A stretch of 20,560 nt of DNA from a virus, in IMG/VR virus record IMGVR_UViG_3300006734_000340, positions 1 to 20,560 of that record, one strand, 5' to 3'. A model generated the notes under the pieces. It saw only the letters and a program-made list of their open reading frames with translations. It did no database searches and was not told the origin of the DNA. The translations under genes were made by a program, and so were the position numbers. Shown here one piece after another: positions 14,497-20,560 of this stretch; position 1 is the stretch's first letter; each line of letters opens with the position of its first letter.

Positions 14497-15469
14497 GAAC
14501 ATTTTTATGCCAAGGGTCAATATTCTCCCTTATGAATATCCACAATTACTAGACTACAAAGATGCAATCAGACACTCGTATTGGATTGATACAGAGTTTA
14601 ACTTCACTGAAGACATACAAGACTTCAAGGTGACAATTACAGATGAAGAACGTGATGTTATCAAGAAGACTATGCTTGCTATAGCTCAGATTGAGGTGAA
14701 TGTAAAAACCTTTTGGGGTGATTTGTACAAACGTATGCCTATTACAGAAATAGGTGATGTGGGATTCACATTTGCTGAATCAGAAGTGAGACATAAAGAT
14801 GCATATGCCAGACTGTTAAGAATTCTTGGGCTAGAAAAAGAGTTTCAGAATGTAGTTGAGGTGCCTGCTATAGAAGGGCGCATCAAATATTTGAAGAAAT
14901 ACTTAGATGGTACAAGATCTAGAGACAACAAGATGTACACTAAGTCTGTGCTGTTGTTTTCTTTATTCATAGAGCACGTTAGTTTGTTTAGTCAATTCCT
15001 CATTATGATGAGCTTTAACAAAGAGAAGAATGTCCTGAAGGGGATATCTAATGTTGTTGAGGCTACAAGTAAAGAGGAAGAGATACATGGTAACTTTGGA
15101 GCAGAGCTCATCAATATTATTAAGAAAGAGAACCCTGAGTGGTTTGATGAAGAGTTTGAAAACCTTATATACTCAGCATGTAAGAAAGCTTACGCAGCTG
15201 AGTGTGGTATATTAGATTGGATCTTTGAAAAAGGAGAACTTGAGTTTCTACCAAAGGAAACAATCCAGCACTTCATCATGAACCGTTTCAACAACTCACT
15301 TAAAAAGATTGGAATGAAGCCAATGTTTGGTGTGGACAATGAGTTATTAGCATCAACTAAATGGTTTGACATAGAAATCACTGCTACTAAAGAAGGAGAC
15401 TTCTTCTATAAGAAGCAAGTGGATTATAATAAAAAGAGTAAGAGTATAACTGTAGACGATTTATTTTAA
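14489..15469 (+). CDS. nrdB: Class I ribonucleotide reductase, beta (radical-generating) subunit
   Basis: A 326-residue NrdB. The diiron/dimanganese ligands are recognisable: E99-xx-H102 in ESEVRH, Glu162 in LFIEHV, and E197-xx-H200 in EEEIHG. The remaining N-terminal carboxylate is either Glu69 or Asp78. Tyr106, four residues after the first His, corresponds to the radical tyrosine. The protein ends in ITVDDLF, the flexible tail that docks on the alpha subunit. Together with the alpha gene 1 nt downstream it makes deoxyribonucleotides for phage DNA. Length is slightly below E. coli NrdB (376). An ATG 8 nt inside the previous gene gives a full-length N-terminus. A tyrosyl-radical subclass is likely, though metal type cannot be read. 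Confidence 0.93.
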   Translation: MNKNIFMPRVNILPYEYPQLLDYKDAIRHSYWIDTEFNFTEDIQDFKVTITDEERDVIKKTMLAIAQIEVNVKTFWGDLYKRMPITEIGDVGFTFAESEVRHKDAYARLLRILGLEKEFQNVVEVPAIEGRIKYLKKYLDGTRSRDNKMYTKSVLLFSLFIEHVSLFSQFLIMMSFNKEKNVLKGISNVVEATSKEEEIHGNFGAELINIIKKENPEWFDEEFENLIYSACKKAYAAECGILDWIFEKGELEFLPKETIQHFIMNRFNNSLKKIGMKPMFGVDNELLASTKWFDIEITATKEGDFFYKKQVDYNKKSKSITVDDLF

Positions 15470-15470
15470 A

Positions 15471-17099
15471 ATGGAATATAAAAGATATTACTGGCTTAAT
15501 GAAGACAGTAGAATGTTCTTGTCCAGGGGATATCTAGATGAGTCCCCTGAGCAAAGAATACGAGATATAGCAAACGTAGCTGAGAAGTATCTAAACATGC
15601 GTGACTTTGCACACAAGTTTGAAGACTACATGTCTAGAGGTTTCTATAGCTTATCAACACCTGTATGGATAAACTTTGGTAAAAGAAAGGGTTTACCTAT
15701 CAGTTGTTATGGATCTAATGTAGATGATACACTAGATAGTATACTAAATGCAGGACGTGAGATAGGTATGATGTCAAAGAATGGTGGTGGTACAAGCGCC
15801 TATCTAGGAAACATTAGACCAAGAGGAACTAGCATTAGTACAGGAGGTAAGGCTGATGGACCAGTGCATTATGCAAGAATCTATGACACTGTTGTAGATG
15901 TTTGTAAACAATCTGCAGCTAGACGTGGAGCATGTGCTGTCTATCTACCTGTGGAACATGCAGACATAGAAGAGTTTCTAGACATTGGTACAGAGGGTAA
16001 TCCTATTCAGAATCTTCAGTATGGTGTTACAGTTAGTGATGCCTGGTTGAAGAGTATGAAAGCTGGTAGTAAAGAGAAACGTAAGATATGGGCTAAGATT
16101 ATTCAAAGGCGTAATGAATTTGGATTCCCATATATTATGTTTAAGGACAACTCAAACAATGAGACATCTCCTTATAAAGAACTAGGGTATGAAATTACAG
16201 CTAGTAATTTATGTAGTGAAATACAGCTTCCTACAGACAGCTTCCATAGTTTTGTGTGCTGTTTAGGATCTATCAACTTGTTACACTGGGATGAGATAAA
16301 AGAAACAGACGCAGTGGAAACATATGTGTTGTTCTTAAATGCAGTGATCAATGAGTTTATACAAAAGGCAGAACACCTTCCAGGTATGAAGCGAGCTTGG
16401 AGATTTGCCAGAGAACACAGAGCTATTGGTGTAGGTGTACTAGGATATCATTCCTACTTCCAGTCTAAGCTTATAGAGTTTGAATCACTAGAAGCTAAAC
16501 AACTTAACCATCAGATCTTCAAGACATTGAAAGAACGTACAGAAGATGCTTCTAGATGGTTACATGATGCTAAGGGGTATAAGTCTATTAGAGAAGGCTT
16601 TGCTAACACTACACTTATGGCCATAGCACCAACTAAATCTAGTTCGTTCATCCATGGTCAGGTGAGTATGGGTATTGAACCTATCAAGTCTAACTACTTC
16701 ATCAAGGATCTTGCTAAGAGTAAGACAGTGTATAAGAATCCGTTCTTAGAAGCTGAGCTTGAGAAGTATGATATGAATAACGATGAAACATGGGAGTCTA
16801 TTCTTAAGAAGGATGGATCTGTACAGCATCTAAAGTTTCCAACTAAGGCTGTATTCAAATCCTTCATAGAGATAAGTCCTAAAGAACTAGTTCTGCAGGC
16901 TGCTCAAAGACAGAAGTTTATTGATCAGTCACAGAGTCTAAACTTAATGATACACCCAACTGTATCTGCTAAGGATATCAATCAATTATATCTTTATGCA
17001 CATGAAGAAGGGGTAAAAACACTCTATTATCAGTTCAGCCAGAGCTCAGCTCAAGCATTTGCAAGAAACATTCTTGACTGTGCAAGCTGTGAAGGCTAA
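15471..17099 (+). CDS. nrdA: Class I ribonucleotide reductase, alpha (catalytic) subunit, lacking ATP-cone
   Basis: A compact 542-residue NrdA-type enzyme; cellular NrdA is about 700-760. Active-site residues are all present: Cys79 (SCYGSN) and Cys263 (FVCCLGSINL) form the redox pair, the radical Cys248 lies in NLCSE with Asn246 and Glu250, and the Y519-Y520 pair carries the radical. The C-terminal CASC (537-540) relays reducing equivalents. The N-terminal ATP-cone that turns cellular class Ia enzymes off with dATP is missing, since the protein starts nearly at the ten-stranded barrel. It converts ribonucleoside diphosphates to deoxy forms together with NrdB, encoded 1 nt upstream. No glutaredoxin or thioredoxin gene is seen nearby, so a host reductant is implied. 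Confidence 0.93.
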   Translation: MEYKRYYWLNEDSRMFLSRGYLDESPEQRIRDIANVAEKYLNMRDFAHKFEDYMSRGFYSLSTPVWINFGKRKGLPISCYGSNVDDTLDSILNAGREIGMMSKNGGGTSAYLGNIRPRGTSISTGGKADGPVHYARIYDTVVDVCKQSAARRGACAVYLPVEHADIEEFLDIGTEGNPIQNLQYGVTVSDAWLKSMKAGSKEKRKIWAKIIQRRNEFGFPYIMFKDNSNNETSPYKELGYEITASNLCSEIQLPTDSFHSFVCCLGSINLLHWDEIKETDAVETYVLFLNAVINEFIQKAEHLPGMKRAWRFAREHRAIGVGVLGYHSYFQSKLIEFESLEAKQLNHQIFKTLKERTEDASRWLHDAKGYKSIREGFANTTLMAIAPTKSSSFIHGQVSMGIEPIKSNYFIKDLAKSKTVYKNPFLEAELEKYDMNNDETWESILKKDGSVQHLKFPTKAVFKSFIEISPKELVLQAAQRQKFIDQSQSLNLMIHPTVSAKDINQLYLYAHEEGVKTLYYQFSQSSAQAFARNILDCASCEG

Positions 17100-17130
17100 T
17101 CAAATTAAGTAAAAAATGTGTAGTTAAGGG

Positions 17131-17161
17131 TTGTATATACCATATACATTTTATACATTTG
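17131..17161 (+). promoter_or_regulatory. Bacteroidota promoter of a short transcription unit
   Basis: TTG (17131-17133), a 20-nt spacer and TACATTTG (17154-17161) match the Bacteroidota promoter. It lies 31 nt after nrdA. The expected transcription start, a few nt after 17161, falls at or next to an ATG at 17166, so any translation would be leaderless. The spacer is nearly filled by a palindrome. Confidence 0.7.
17132..17148. promoter_or_regulatory. Palindromic operator candidate in the promoter spacer
   Basis: TGTATAT-ACC-ATATACA is a perfect 7-bp inverted repeat with a 3-nt centre, placed between the -33 and -7 elements. This position and symmetry are typical of a site for a dimeric repressor that would block RNA polymerase. 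No second copy was noticed elsewhere in the window. Confidence 0.5.
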
Positions 17162-17164
17162 AAC

Positions 17165-17267
17165 AATGAAAGATATTACTATCTTGAATTCTGATAATTT
17201 GGATTAAATATTTCTGTTCTGTTTTTAATTGTGAAAGGGGCCTTGGAGAAATCTAAGGCCTTTTTTT
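17165..17267 (+). ncRNA. Candidate phage small RNA (about 100 nt)
   Basis: The interval starts just after a good promoter and ends at a strong intrinsic terminator, so it should be transcribed as its own RNA of about 100 nt. It has a 5' hairpin AAGATA-TTAC-TATCTT (17170-17185), a single-stranded AT-rich middle, and the terminator hairpin with a GAAA tetraloop (17239-17260) plus seven T. Bases 17219-17232 can pair with the recA start region (17314-17327; 11 Watson-Crick pairs, two G.U wobbles, one further C-G). Bases 17220-17232 pair with 9384-9396 at the rIIB-like start over 13 Watson-Crick pairs. A 13-codon frame from the ATG at 17166 (MKDITILNSDNLD) is possible, so a leader peptide is the alternative. 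Confidence 0.55.
17239..17267 (+). terminator. Strong intrinsic terminator with GAAA tetraloop
   Basis: GGCCTTGGA (17239-17247) pairs with TCTAAGGCC (17252-17260): nine pairs with one G.T wobble, capped by GAAA, followed by seven T (17261-17267). It separates the short transcription unit from the recA promoter and rules out the GTG/TTG-extended reading of recA that would run through it. Confidence 0.9.
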
Positions 17268-17269
17268 GC

Positions 17270-17300
17270 TTGGAAAATAGACTAGAATTAACTATATTTG
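17270..17300 (+). promoter_or_regulatory. recA promoter
   Basis: TTG (17270-17272), a 20-nt spacer and TATATTTG (17293-17300) fully match the Bacteroidota pattern. It lies just after the terminator T-run. The leader is about 20 nt (ending AACAATTAAAA) before the ATG at 17324. Confidence 0.8.
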
Positions 17301-17323
17301 TATGTAATAATAAACAATTAAAA

Positions 17324-18424
17324 ATGGCAAAAAAGCAAGAATCAACCGTAGACAAGTTCCAGGAAGCACTGGAAAAACTAAACAAACAGTATGGAAAGGG
17401 AACCGTACTAGCACTAGACAGCAAAACAGAAGGCACTTATGATGCAATCAGTACAGGGTCAATTGGATTTGACTGGATTACATTAGGTGTTGGAGGTTTT
17501 GTAAAAGGTAAAATGTATGAACTTATGGGCTGGGAGGGCACAGGTAAATCTACAATATGTGGACATGCTGTAGCTAGCTGCCAGACTAAAGGAGGAAAGG
17601 TAGTTTATATTGATGGCGAACATGCTGTTGATAAAAACTATTTTGAAGCACTAGGTGTAAATACATCAGAGATGTTAATTGCTCAACCATCATCAGGTGA
17701 AGAAGGTTTTAACATTGCTGTAGAGATGATGCAGTCAGGAGAAGTAGATTTAGTAATCATTGACTCAGATAGTTCACTTATTCCTAAAGCTGTGTTAGAT
17801 GGTGATGTTGGAGATCATGCAATTGGTAAGAAGGCAAGACTAAACAGTGGTGCCTATCCAAAGATTAAAAGCATTGCTCATAGTACAAACACATGTGTTA
17901 TTGTAATCTCTCAGTATCGTGAGAAGATTGGTGTTATGTTTGGTAACCCAACTACTACACAAGGAGGACATGCTCTTAAGTTTTATTCTGATTGTAGAAT
18001 AGAAGTGGGCAGATCTCTAGCAAAAGAAGGACAAGAAGTGTATGGTAACATCACAAGAGTGAAAGCTACCAAGAACAAGATGAGTCCTCCATACAAGAAA
18101 TCAGAGTTTGAGATTGTGTATGGTGTAGGTATTGATAAGGTGGGTGAAACTTTACAGCTGCTGCATGAGTTTGGATTAGGTCGTAAGTATGGTAAGACAT
18201 ATACATTTGATGATGTAAAATATGACCTAGAGGAGTTCAAGCAGATGATACTAGAAGATGTTGAGTTCTTTGATAAACTAAAGACTACAATTGTAAACGC
18301 TATTCGTGGTGTAGAAGAGGAAGAAAAAAAAAGTGAAGTTGTGAACTATGAGCAGGCTAAAACTATTGAAGTGGTAGCGCCTGAAGAGCTTACACCAGAT
18401 CTATTTGATATACCTGAGTTATGA
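17324..18424 (+). CDS. recA: RecA recombinase
   Basis: A 366-residue RecA. The P-loop is GWEGTGKST (69-77), YIDGEH with catalytic Glu99 follows, Walker B is VIIDSDSS (144-151), the GDVGDHAIG stretch (160-168) leads into loop L1, ISQYREKIGV has the sensor Gln197, and loop L2 reaches GGHALKF (214-220). These define an ATP-driven strand-exchange protein. The C-terminus is acidic (EEEEKK and onward), as in bacterial RecA. It is clearly closer to bacterial RecA than to T4 UvsX in motif spelling, so it was probably acquired from a bacterium. The ATG at 17324 is chosen because it follows a promoter and A-rich leader; the upstream in-frame GTG at 17231 would translate through a terminator. It overlaps the next gene by ATGA. 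Confidence 0.95.
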   Translation: MAKKQESTVDKFQEALEKLNKQYGKGTVLALDSKTEGTYDAISTGSIGFDWITLGVGGFVKGKMYELMGWEGTGKSTICGHAVASCQTKGGKVVYIDGEHAVDKNYFEALGVNTSEMLIAQPSSGEEGFNIAVEMMQSGEVDLVIIDSDSSLIPKAVLDGDVGDHAIGKKARLNSGAYPKIKSIAHSTNTCVIVISQYREKIGVMFGNPTTTQGGHALKFYSDCRIEVGRSLAKEGQEVYGNITRVKATKNKMSPPYKKSEFEIVYGVGIDKVGETLQLLHEFGLGRKYGKTYTFDDVKYDLEEFKQMILEDVEFFDKLKTTIVNAIRGVEEEEKKSEVVNYEQAKTIEVVAPEELTPDLFDIPEL

Positions 18425-18834
18425 AATGTATAGTGTGTGGAGCAAATTCAGAGTCTGAATACTGCTTCAAACATAAGCCTAGAAAACAACTGTCTGGCAA
18501 CAGGGGATTTAAAAAGCCAACACTAGCTACCAAACCTACAGTTAGTGTTGGTAAATCCCAACCAAACACAGACCATATAATATTCAAAGAGGTTTGGAAA
18601 GAAAGACCTCACAAGTCTGAAGTTAGTGGTGCATATCTAGGTAAGGAGGCGCTAAGTTTGTATTTTCATCACATACTTCCTAAAAGTAAGTACCCACAAT
18701 TTAGGAATCTTAAAGAAAATATCATACTTTTGACAGCTGATGAGCACGCTAATGTAGAAAGTGACATCTATAGATATGAAAAAATAAATGAGATACGAGA
18801 GTATCTAATTGATAAATATAAACTAAACATATGA
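18421..18834 (+). CDS. Zinc-knuckle HNH-like nuclease, possible NinG-type recombination protein
   Basis: A 137-residue basic protein. An N-terminal zinc knuckle C3-xx-C6 ... C15-xx-H18 is followed by a basic linker and a degenerate HNH core: YFHHILPKSKY (81-91, His83/His84), NLKENIILL (with Asn100) and ADEHANVE (His109). This order, zinc site then HNH-like fold, resembles lambda NinG/Rap, a Holliday-junction endonuclease. The ATGA overlap with recA makes a recombination role likely. A generic HNH nuclease is the alternative. Confidence 0.68.
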   Translation: MKCIVCGANSESEYCFKHKPRKQLSGNRGFKKPTLATKPTVSVGKSQPNTDHIIFKEVWKERPHKSEVSGAYLGKEALSLYFHHILPKSKYPQFRNLKENIILLTADEHANVESDIYRYEKINEIREYLIDKYKLNI

Positions 18835-19139
18835 AAAACCAATTCTTTTACACTCGTAAAGAAGCTGTACAGGGAACAGATCCTGTAGAGTACAAAGAGT
18901 ACACGGACAGCATCAATCTTAACAAAGTAATTCGTAGCGTTCAGATGAATGATGACTCAATTGTTGTGTTATTAGATGACATGCATGAGCGTATTACAGA
19001 AGTACCTAACATCAATCCTAAGAACAACAAGGTGATTGGTACAAAGAAGAAGGTAGATGTATACCAGACAGAAGCCTATCTATATGGAGAAGATATAGAA
19101 CGATTTAGAAAACTAACAAATATTGAGAACAATGGCTAA
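18831..19139 (+). CDS. Hypothetical protein (102 aa)
   Basis: A charged 102-residue protein that I cannot assign. It has an N-terminal FFYTRKEAV, a central strand pair (VIRSVQMNDDSIVVLLDDMHERI, residues 33-55 or so), a basic Asn/Lys-rich loop (NPKNNKVIGTKKK) and a C-terminal helix. It overlaps the zinc/HNH gene by ATGA and the GroES-like gene by 8 nt, so it is co-translated with both. No metal site or membrane segment is present. Confidence 0.65.
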   Translation: MKNQFFYTRKEAVQGTDPVEYKEYTDSINLNKVIRSVQMNDDSIVVLLDDMHERITEVPNINPKNNKVIGTKKKVDVYQTEAYLYGEDIERFRKLTNIENNG

Positions 19140-19428
19140 AAAACCATACAAAAAACTTCTTGGAAACCGCATCTATGTAGAGATTCCTAAGAAGGAAGAG
19201 ACTAAATTAATTGTTGATGAAAACACCAAAGAAGCTCTGCAGCGTGAAATGCTAAAGAGAATGTCTAAGCTCACTGTATTTGATGTAGGAGACCTAGTAA
19301 CTAACATTAAAGCAGGTGATGTTATACTTGCAGATCCAGGCAAACTAAAAGATGCTATGGTGATTCCTTTATCTGATGATAAAGATGTACTACTTGTGTC
19401 CCCATTTGACGTAATACACGTTTGGTAA
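19132..19428 (+). CDS. GroES-like co-chaperonin
   Basis: A 98-residue protein matching the GroES fold by size and pattern. LLGNRIYVEIPKKEETK (9-25) corresponds to the PLxDRVxVK strand. It is followed by a short mobile-loop-like stretch with the hydrophobic tripeptide LIV (26-28), where GroES has IVL. VGD (52-54) and AGDVILADPG (61-70) correspond to the VGD-IVIF region, and VLLVSPFDVIHVW matches the closing VLIMSESDILAIV. A phage co-chaperonin such as T4 gp31 redirects host GroEL to fold capsid protein. The ATG at 19132 is preferred over a TTG at 19123 because it gives the normal GroES start. Its stop overlaps the glycosyltransferase ATG (TAATG). The mobile loop is shorter than in GroES, so function is probable, not certain. 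Confidence 0.62.
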   Translation: MAKKPYKKLLGNRIYVEIPKKEETKLIVDENTKEALQREMLKRMSKLTVFDVGDLVTNIKAGDVILADPGKLKDAMVIPLSDDKDVLLVSPFDVIHVW

Positions 19429-20192
19429 TGAGCTCCCTCCCTTTTATATCGTGTAAGTGTATCACATACGGACGAGTGGATACACTAGAAGAAGCACTGT
19501 ATAGCTTTCTCATACAGGACTATCCTAAAGATAAGTGTGAATTAGTTATAGTGAATGATTATCCTGAGCAAGAATTAGTCTATGATCATCCTCAGGTGAC
19601 CATTTACAATCTGGATAGTACATTTCCTTTGATAGGAGAGAAAGAGAACTATGCTATTGAGCGATGTAAAGGGGAGCTTATTGCTGTTTGGGACGATGAT
19701 GATGTAGCTATGTCTAATCATCTTCAGAACATAGCTAAACACTGGCAGCCAGACACTAACATTATACACTGGGAAACAGGTGTGTTCTATAATGAACCAT
19801 CCATTACGTCTATAAGTGGTGTAGGTAACTCAGGTATAGTGTATAGTAAAGATGTATGGGAAAGAATAGGTAGAAGTCCACTAGAAAATGCTGGTGGAGA
19901 TATGACACTTACAAATAGAATACATGCACTAGGAGGTAAACTTAATGTAAAGATGCCACCAGATCAAGCTTCTTGGTTTTATATGTGGGGTGGTAGAGGA
20001 TATCACCAGTCAGGTATGGGCACAGATGATGGTAGCAGACCTAACATTATAGAAAGACACTCAGCACATATAGAGAAGCTTAGAAGACAAGGTGTGATTC
20101 CTACAGGACGTGTACATCTTAGTCCTAAGTGGAAGAAAGACTACGCACAAATGTTAAAAGATTATGTCTCAAATTCATTTACTTCTAGTTAA
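19428..20192 (+). CDS. Family 2 (GT-A) glycosyltransferase
   Basis: A 254-residue GT-A fold transferase. The N-terminus has PFISCKCITYGR and LEEALYSFLIQDYP, typical of family 2, then ELVIVNDY with Asp44 for the nucleotide base. WDDDD (88-92) is the metal-binding DxD motif at the end of the N-terminal half, and an acceptor region with ENAGGDMTLTNRI follows, where an Asp is a candidate base. Such enzymes transfer a sugar from a nucleotide sugar to an acceptor, here unknown (virion protein, DNA or host surface). No membrane anchor is seen. The ATG at 19428 is used instead of a TTG two codons earlier. It overlaps the next transferase gene by 29 nt. Confidence 0.85.
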   Translation: MSSLPFISCKCITYGRVDTLEEALYSFLIQDYPKDKCELVIVNDYPEQELVYDHPQVTIYNLDSTFPLIGEKENYAIERCKGELIAVWDDDDVAMSNHLQNIAKHWQPDTNIIHWETGVFYNEPSITSISGVGNSGIVYSKDVWERIGRSPLENAGGDMTLTNRIHALGGKLNVKMPPDQASWFYMWGGRGYHQSGMGTDDGSRPNIIERHSAHIEKLRRQGVIPTGRVHLSPKWKKDYAQMLKDYVSNSFTSS

Positions 20193-20560
20193 TAGAAATC
20201 TTCTAGAGACAACCAAGAACACTGTAGAATTCCTACGTAAAGAACAAAGAGTCAAGATACATATACTTGATCAAGGATCTACATACCCTCCCTTATTAGA
20301 ATGGTATAAAACTATACCAGAAGATATTATCTACTGTGGTAATGAAGGGCCATATTCATGTTGGCACCCAAAATACAAACATTTTAGAAAAAACTACTTC
20401 ATTGTAGCAGATAGTGACTGTATATATAATGGAGTTCCTGATGACTGGTTAGACGTTATGCTTAATGCACTAGACCACTCAGGAGCATTCAAGGTGGGAT
20501 TCTCTCTAGAGATAGATGATTTACCTAACAGTGAGCTTGGTAGGGAAGCACATGCACATG
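20164..20560 (+). CDS. Second glycosyltransferase-like protein, 3'-truncated by the window edge
   Basis: The frame opens at the ATG at 20164, inside the end of the preceding gene, and runs without a stop to the window edge (132 codons visible). MSQIHLLLVNRNLL and HILDQGSTYPPLLEWY (33-48) have the family 2 pattern of a first strand followed by Asp-containing D-Q-G-S-T. YFIVADSDC (78-86) supplies the DxD metal site. The two transferases are probably co-translated. The acceptor domain lies outside the window, so specificity cannot be judged. Confidence 0.78.
   Translation, partial: MSQIHLLLVNRNLLETTKNTVEFLRKEQRVKIHILDQGSTYPPLLEWYKTIPEDIIYCGNEGPYSCWHPKYKHFRKNYFIVADSDCIYNGVPDDWLDVMLNALDHSGAFKVGFSLEIDDLPNSELGREAHAH

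Noticed and set aside
17231-17323. N-terminal extension of RecA from a GTG at 17231
   Set aside because: It would translate through a strong intrinsic terminator and the recA promoter, and the extra residues do not look like RecA; the ATG at 17324 follows a normal leader.
19123-19131. TTG start for the GroES-like gene, and a similar TTG at 19422 for the glycosyltransferase
   Set aside because: ATG codons three and two codons downstream give overlaps of the usual style in this operon and normal N-termini.
1-20560. CRISPR array, insertion sequence, attachment site or replication origin repeats
   Set aside because: No regularly spaced direct repeats, transposase motifs, terminal inverted repeats or DnaA-box clusters were found by eye.

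Overview
The window looks like part of a virulent tailed phage (or a close relative recovered as a viral contig) that infects a Bacteroidota host. All 28 genes are on the + strand, packed with 1-29 nt overlaps or short gaps. The sequence is AT-rich, and no structural (head or tail), integrase, transposase, CRISPR or tRNA gene is visible. The host inference rests on the regulatory signals. The intergenic gaps hold TAnnTTTG elements, mostly with a TTG 19-20 nt upstream, which is the Bacteroidota sigma pattern. Starts are preceded by A-rich leaders rather than Shine-Dalgarno sequences.

Layout. (1) Bases 1-3775: the 3' part of an SF2 helicase, then a promoter, a Sak4/AAA-type ATPase, an acidic-tailed protein resembling a single-strand-binding protein, an intrinsic-terminator hairpin and a DnaG-type primase. 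(2) Bases 3778-9326: a DUF932-like protein ending in a sliding-clamp-binding-like peptide, a small unknown, a GalE-type epimerase, a uracil-DNA-glycosylase-fold protein with an altered catalytic motif, two small paralogues, and an rIIA-like GHKL ATPase, closed by a terminator. (3) Bases 9396-10910: an rIIB-like protein carrying a DnaJ-type zinc module, with its own promoter. (4) Bases 10968-17099: a promoter and a long operon with an HNH protein, DUF3310, a PD-(D/E)XK nuclease, unknowns, a stand-alone DnaA domain IV protein, and class I ribonucleotide reductase beta and alpha. (5) Bases 17100-17323: a non-coding gap holding a complete short transcription unit (promoter with internal palindrome, about 100 nt of RNA, strong terminator) followed by the recA promoter. 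(6) Bases 17324-20560: RecA, a zinc/HNH protein, an unknown, a GroES-like protein and two glycosyltransferases, the last cut by the window edge.

Functionally this is the phage's early or middle DNA-metabolism block. Helicase, SSB-like protein, primase and a DnaA-like DNA binder act in replication. The RNR pair and DUF3310 serve nucleotide supply. Sak4-like ATPase, RecA, PD-(D/E)XK and HNH nucleases act in recombination. rIIA/rIIB relate to host takeover or exclusion, and the epimerase and glycosyltransferases to surface or DNA glycosylation.

The most notable observation is the candidate small RNA at about 17165-17267. One unpaired stretch (17219-17232) is complementary to the start-codon regions of both recA and the rIIB-like gene. 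The glycosylase-fold protein with GMCPYH in place of GQDPYH and the zinc-module rIIB protein are the next most interesting. All functional calls come from reading motifs by eye; no database search was run.
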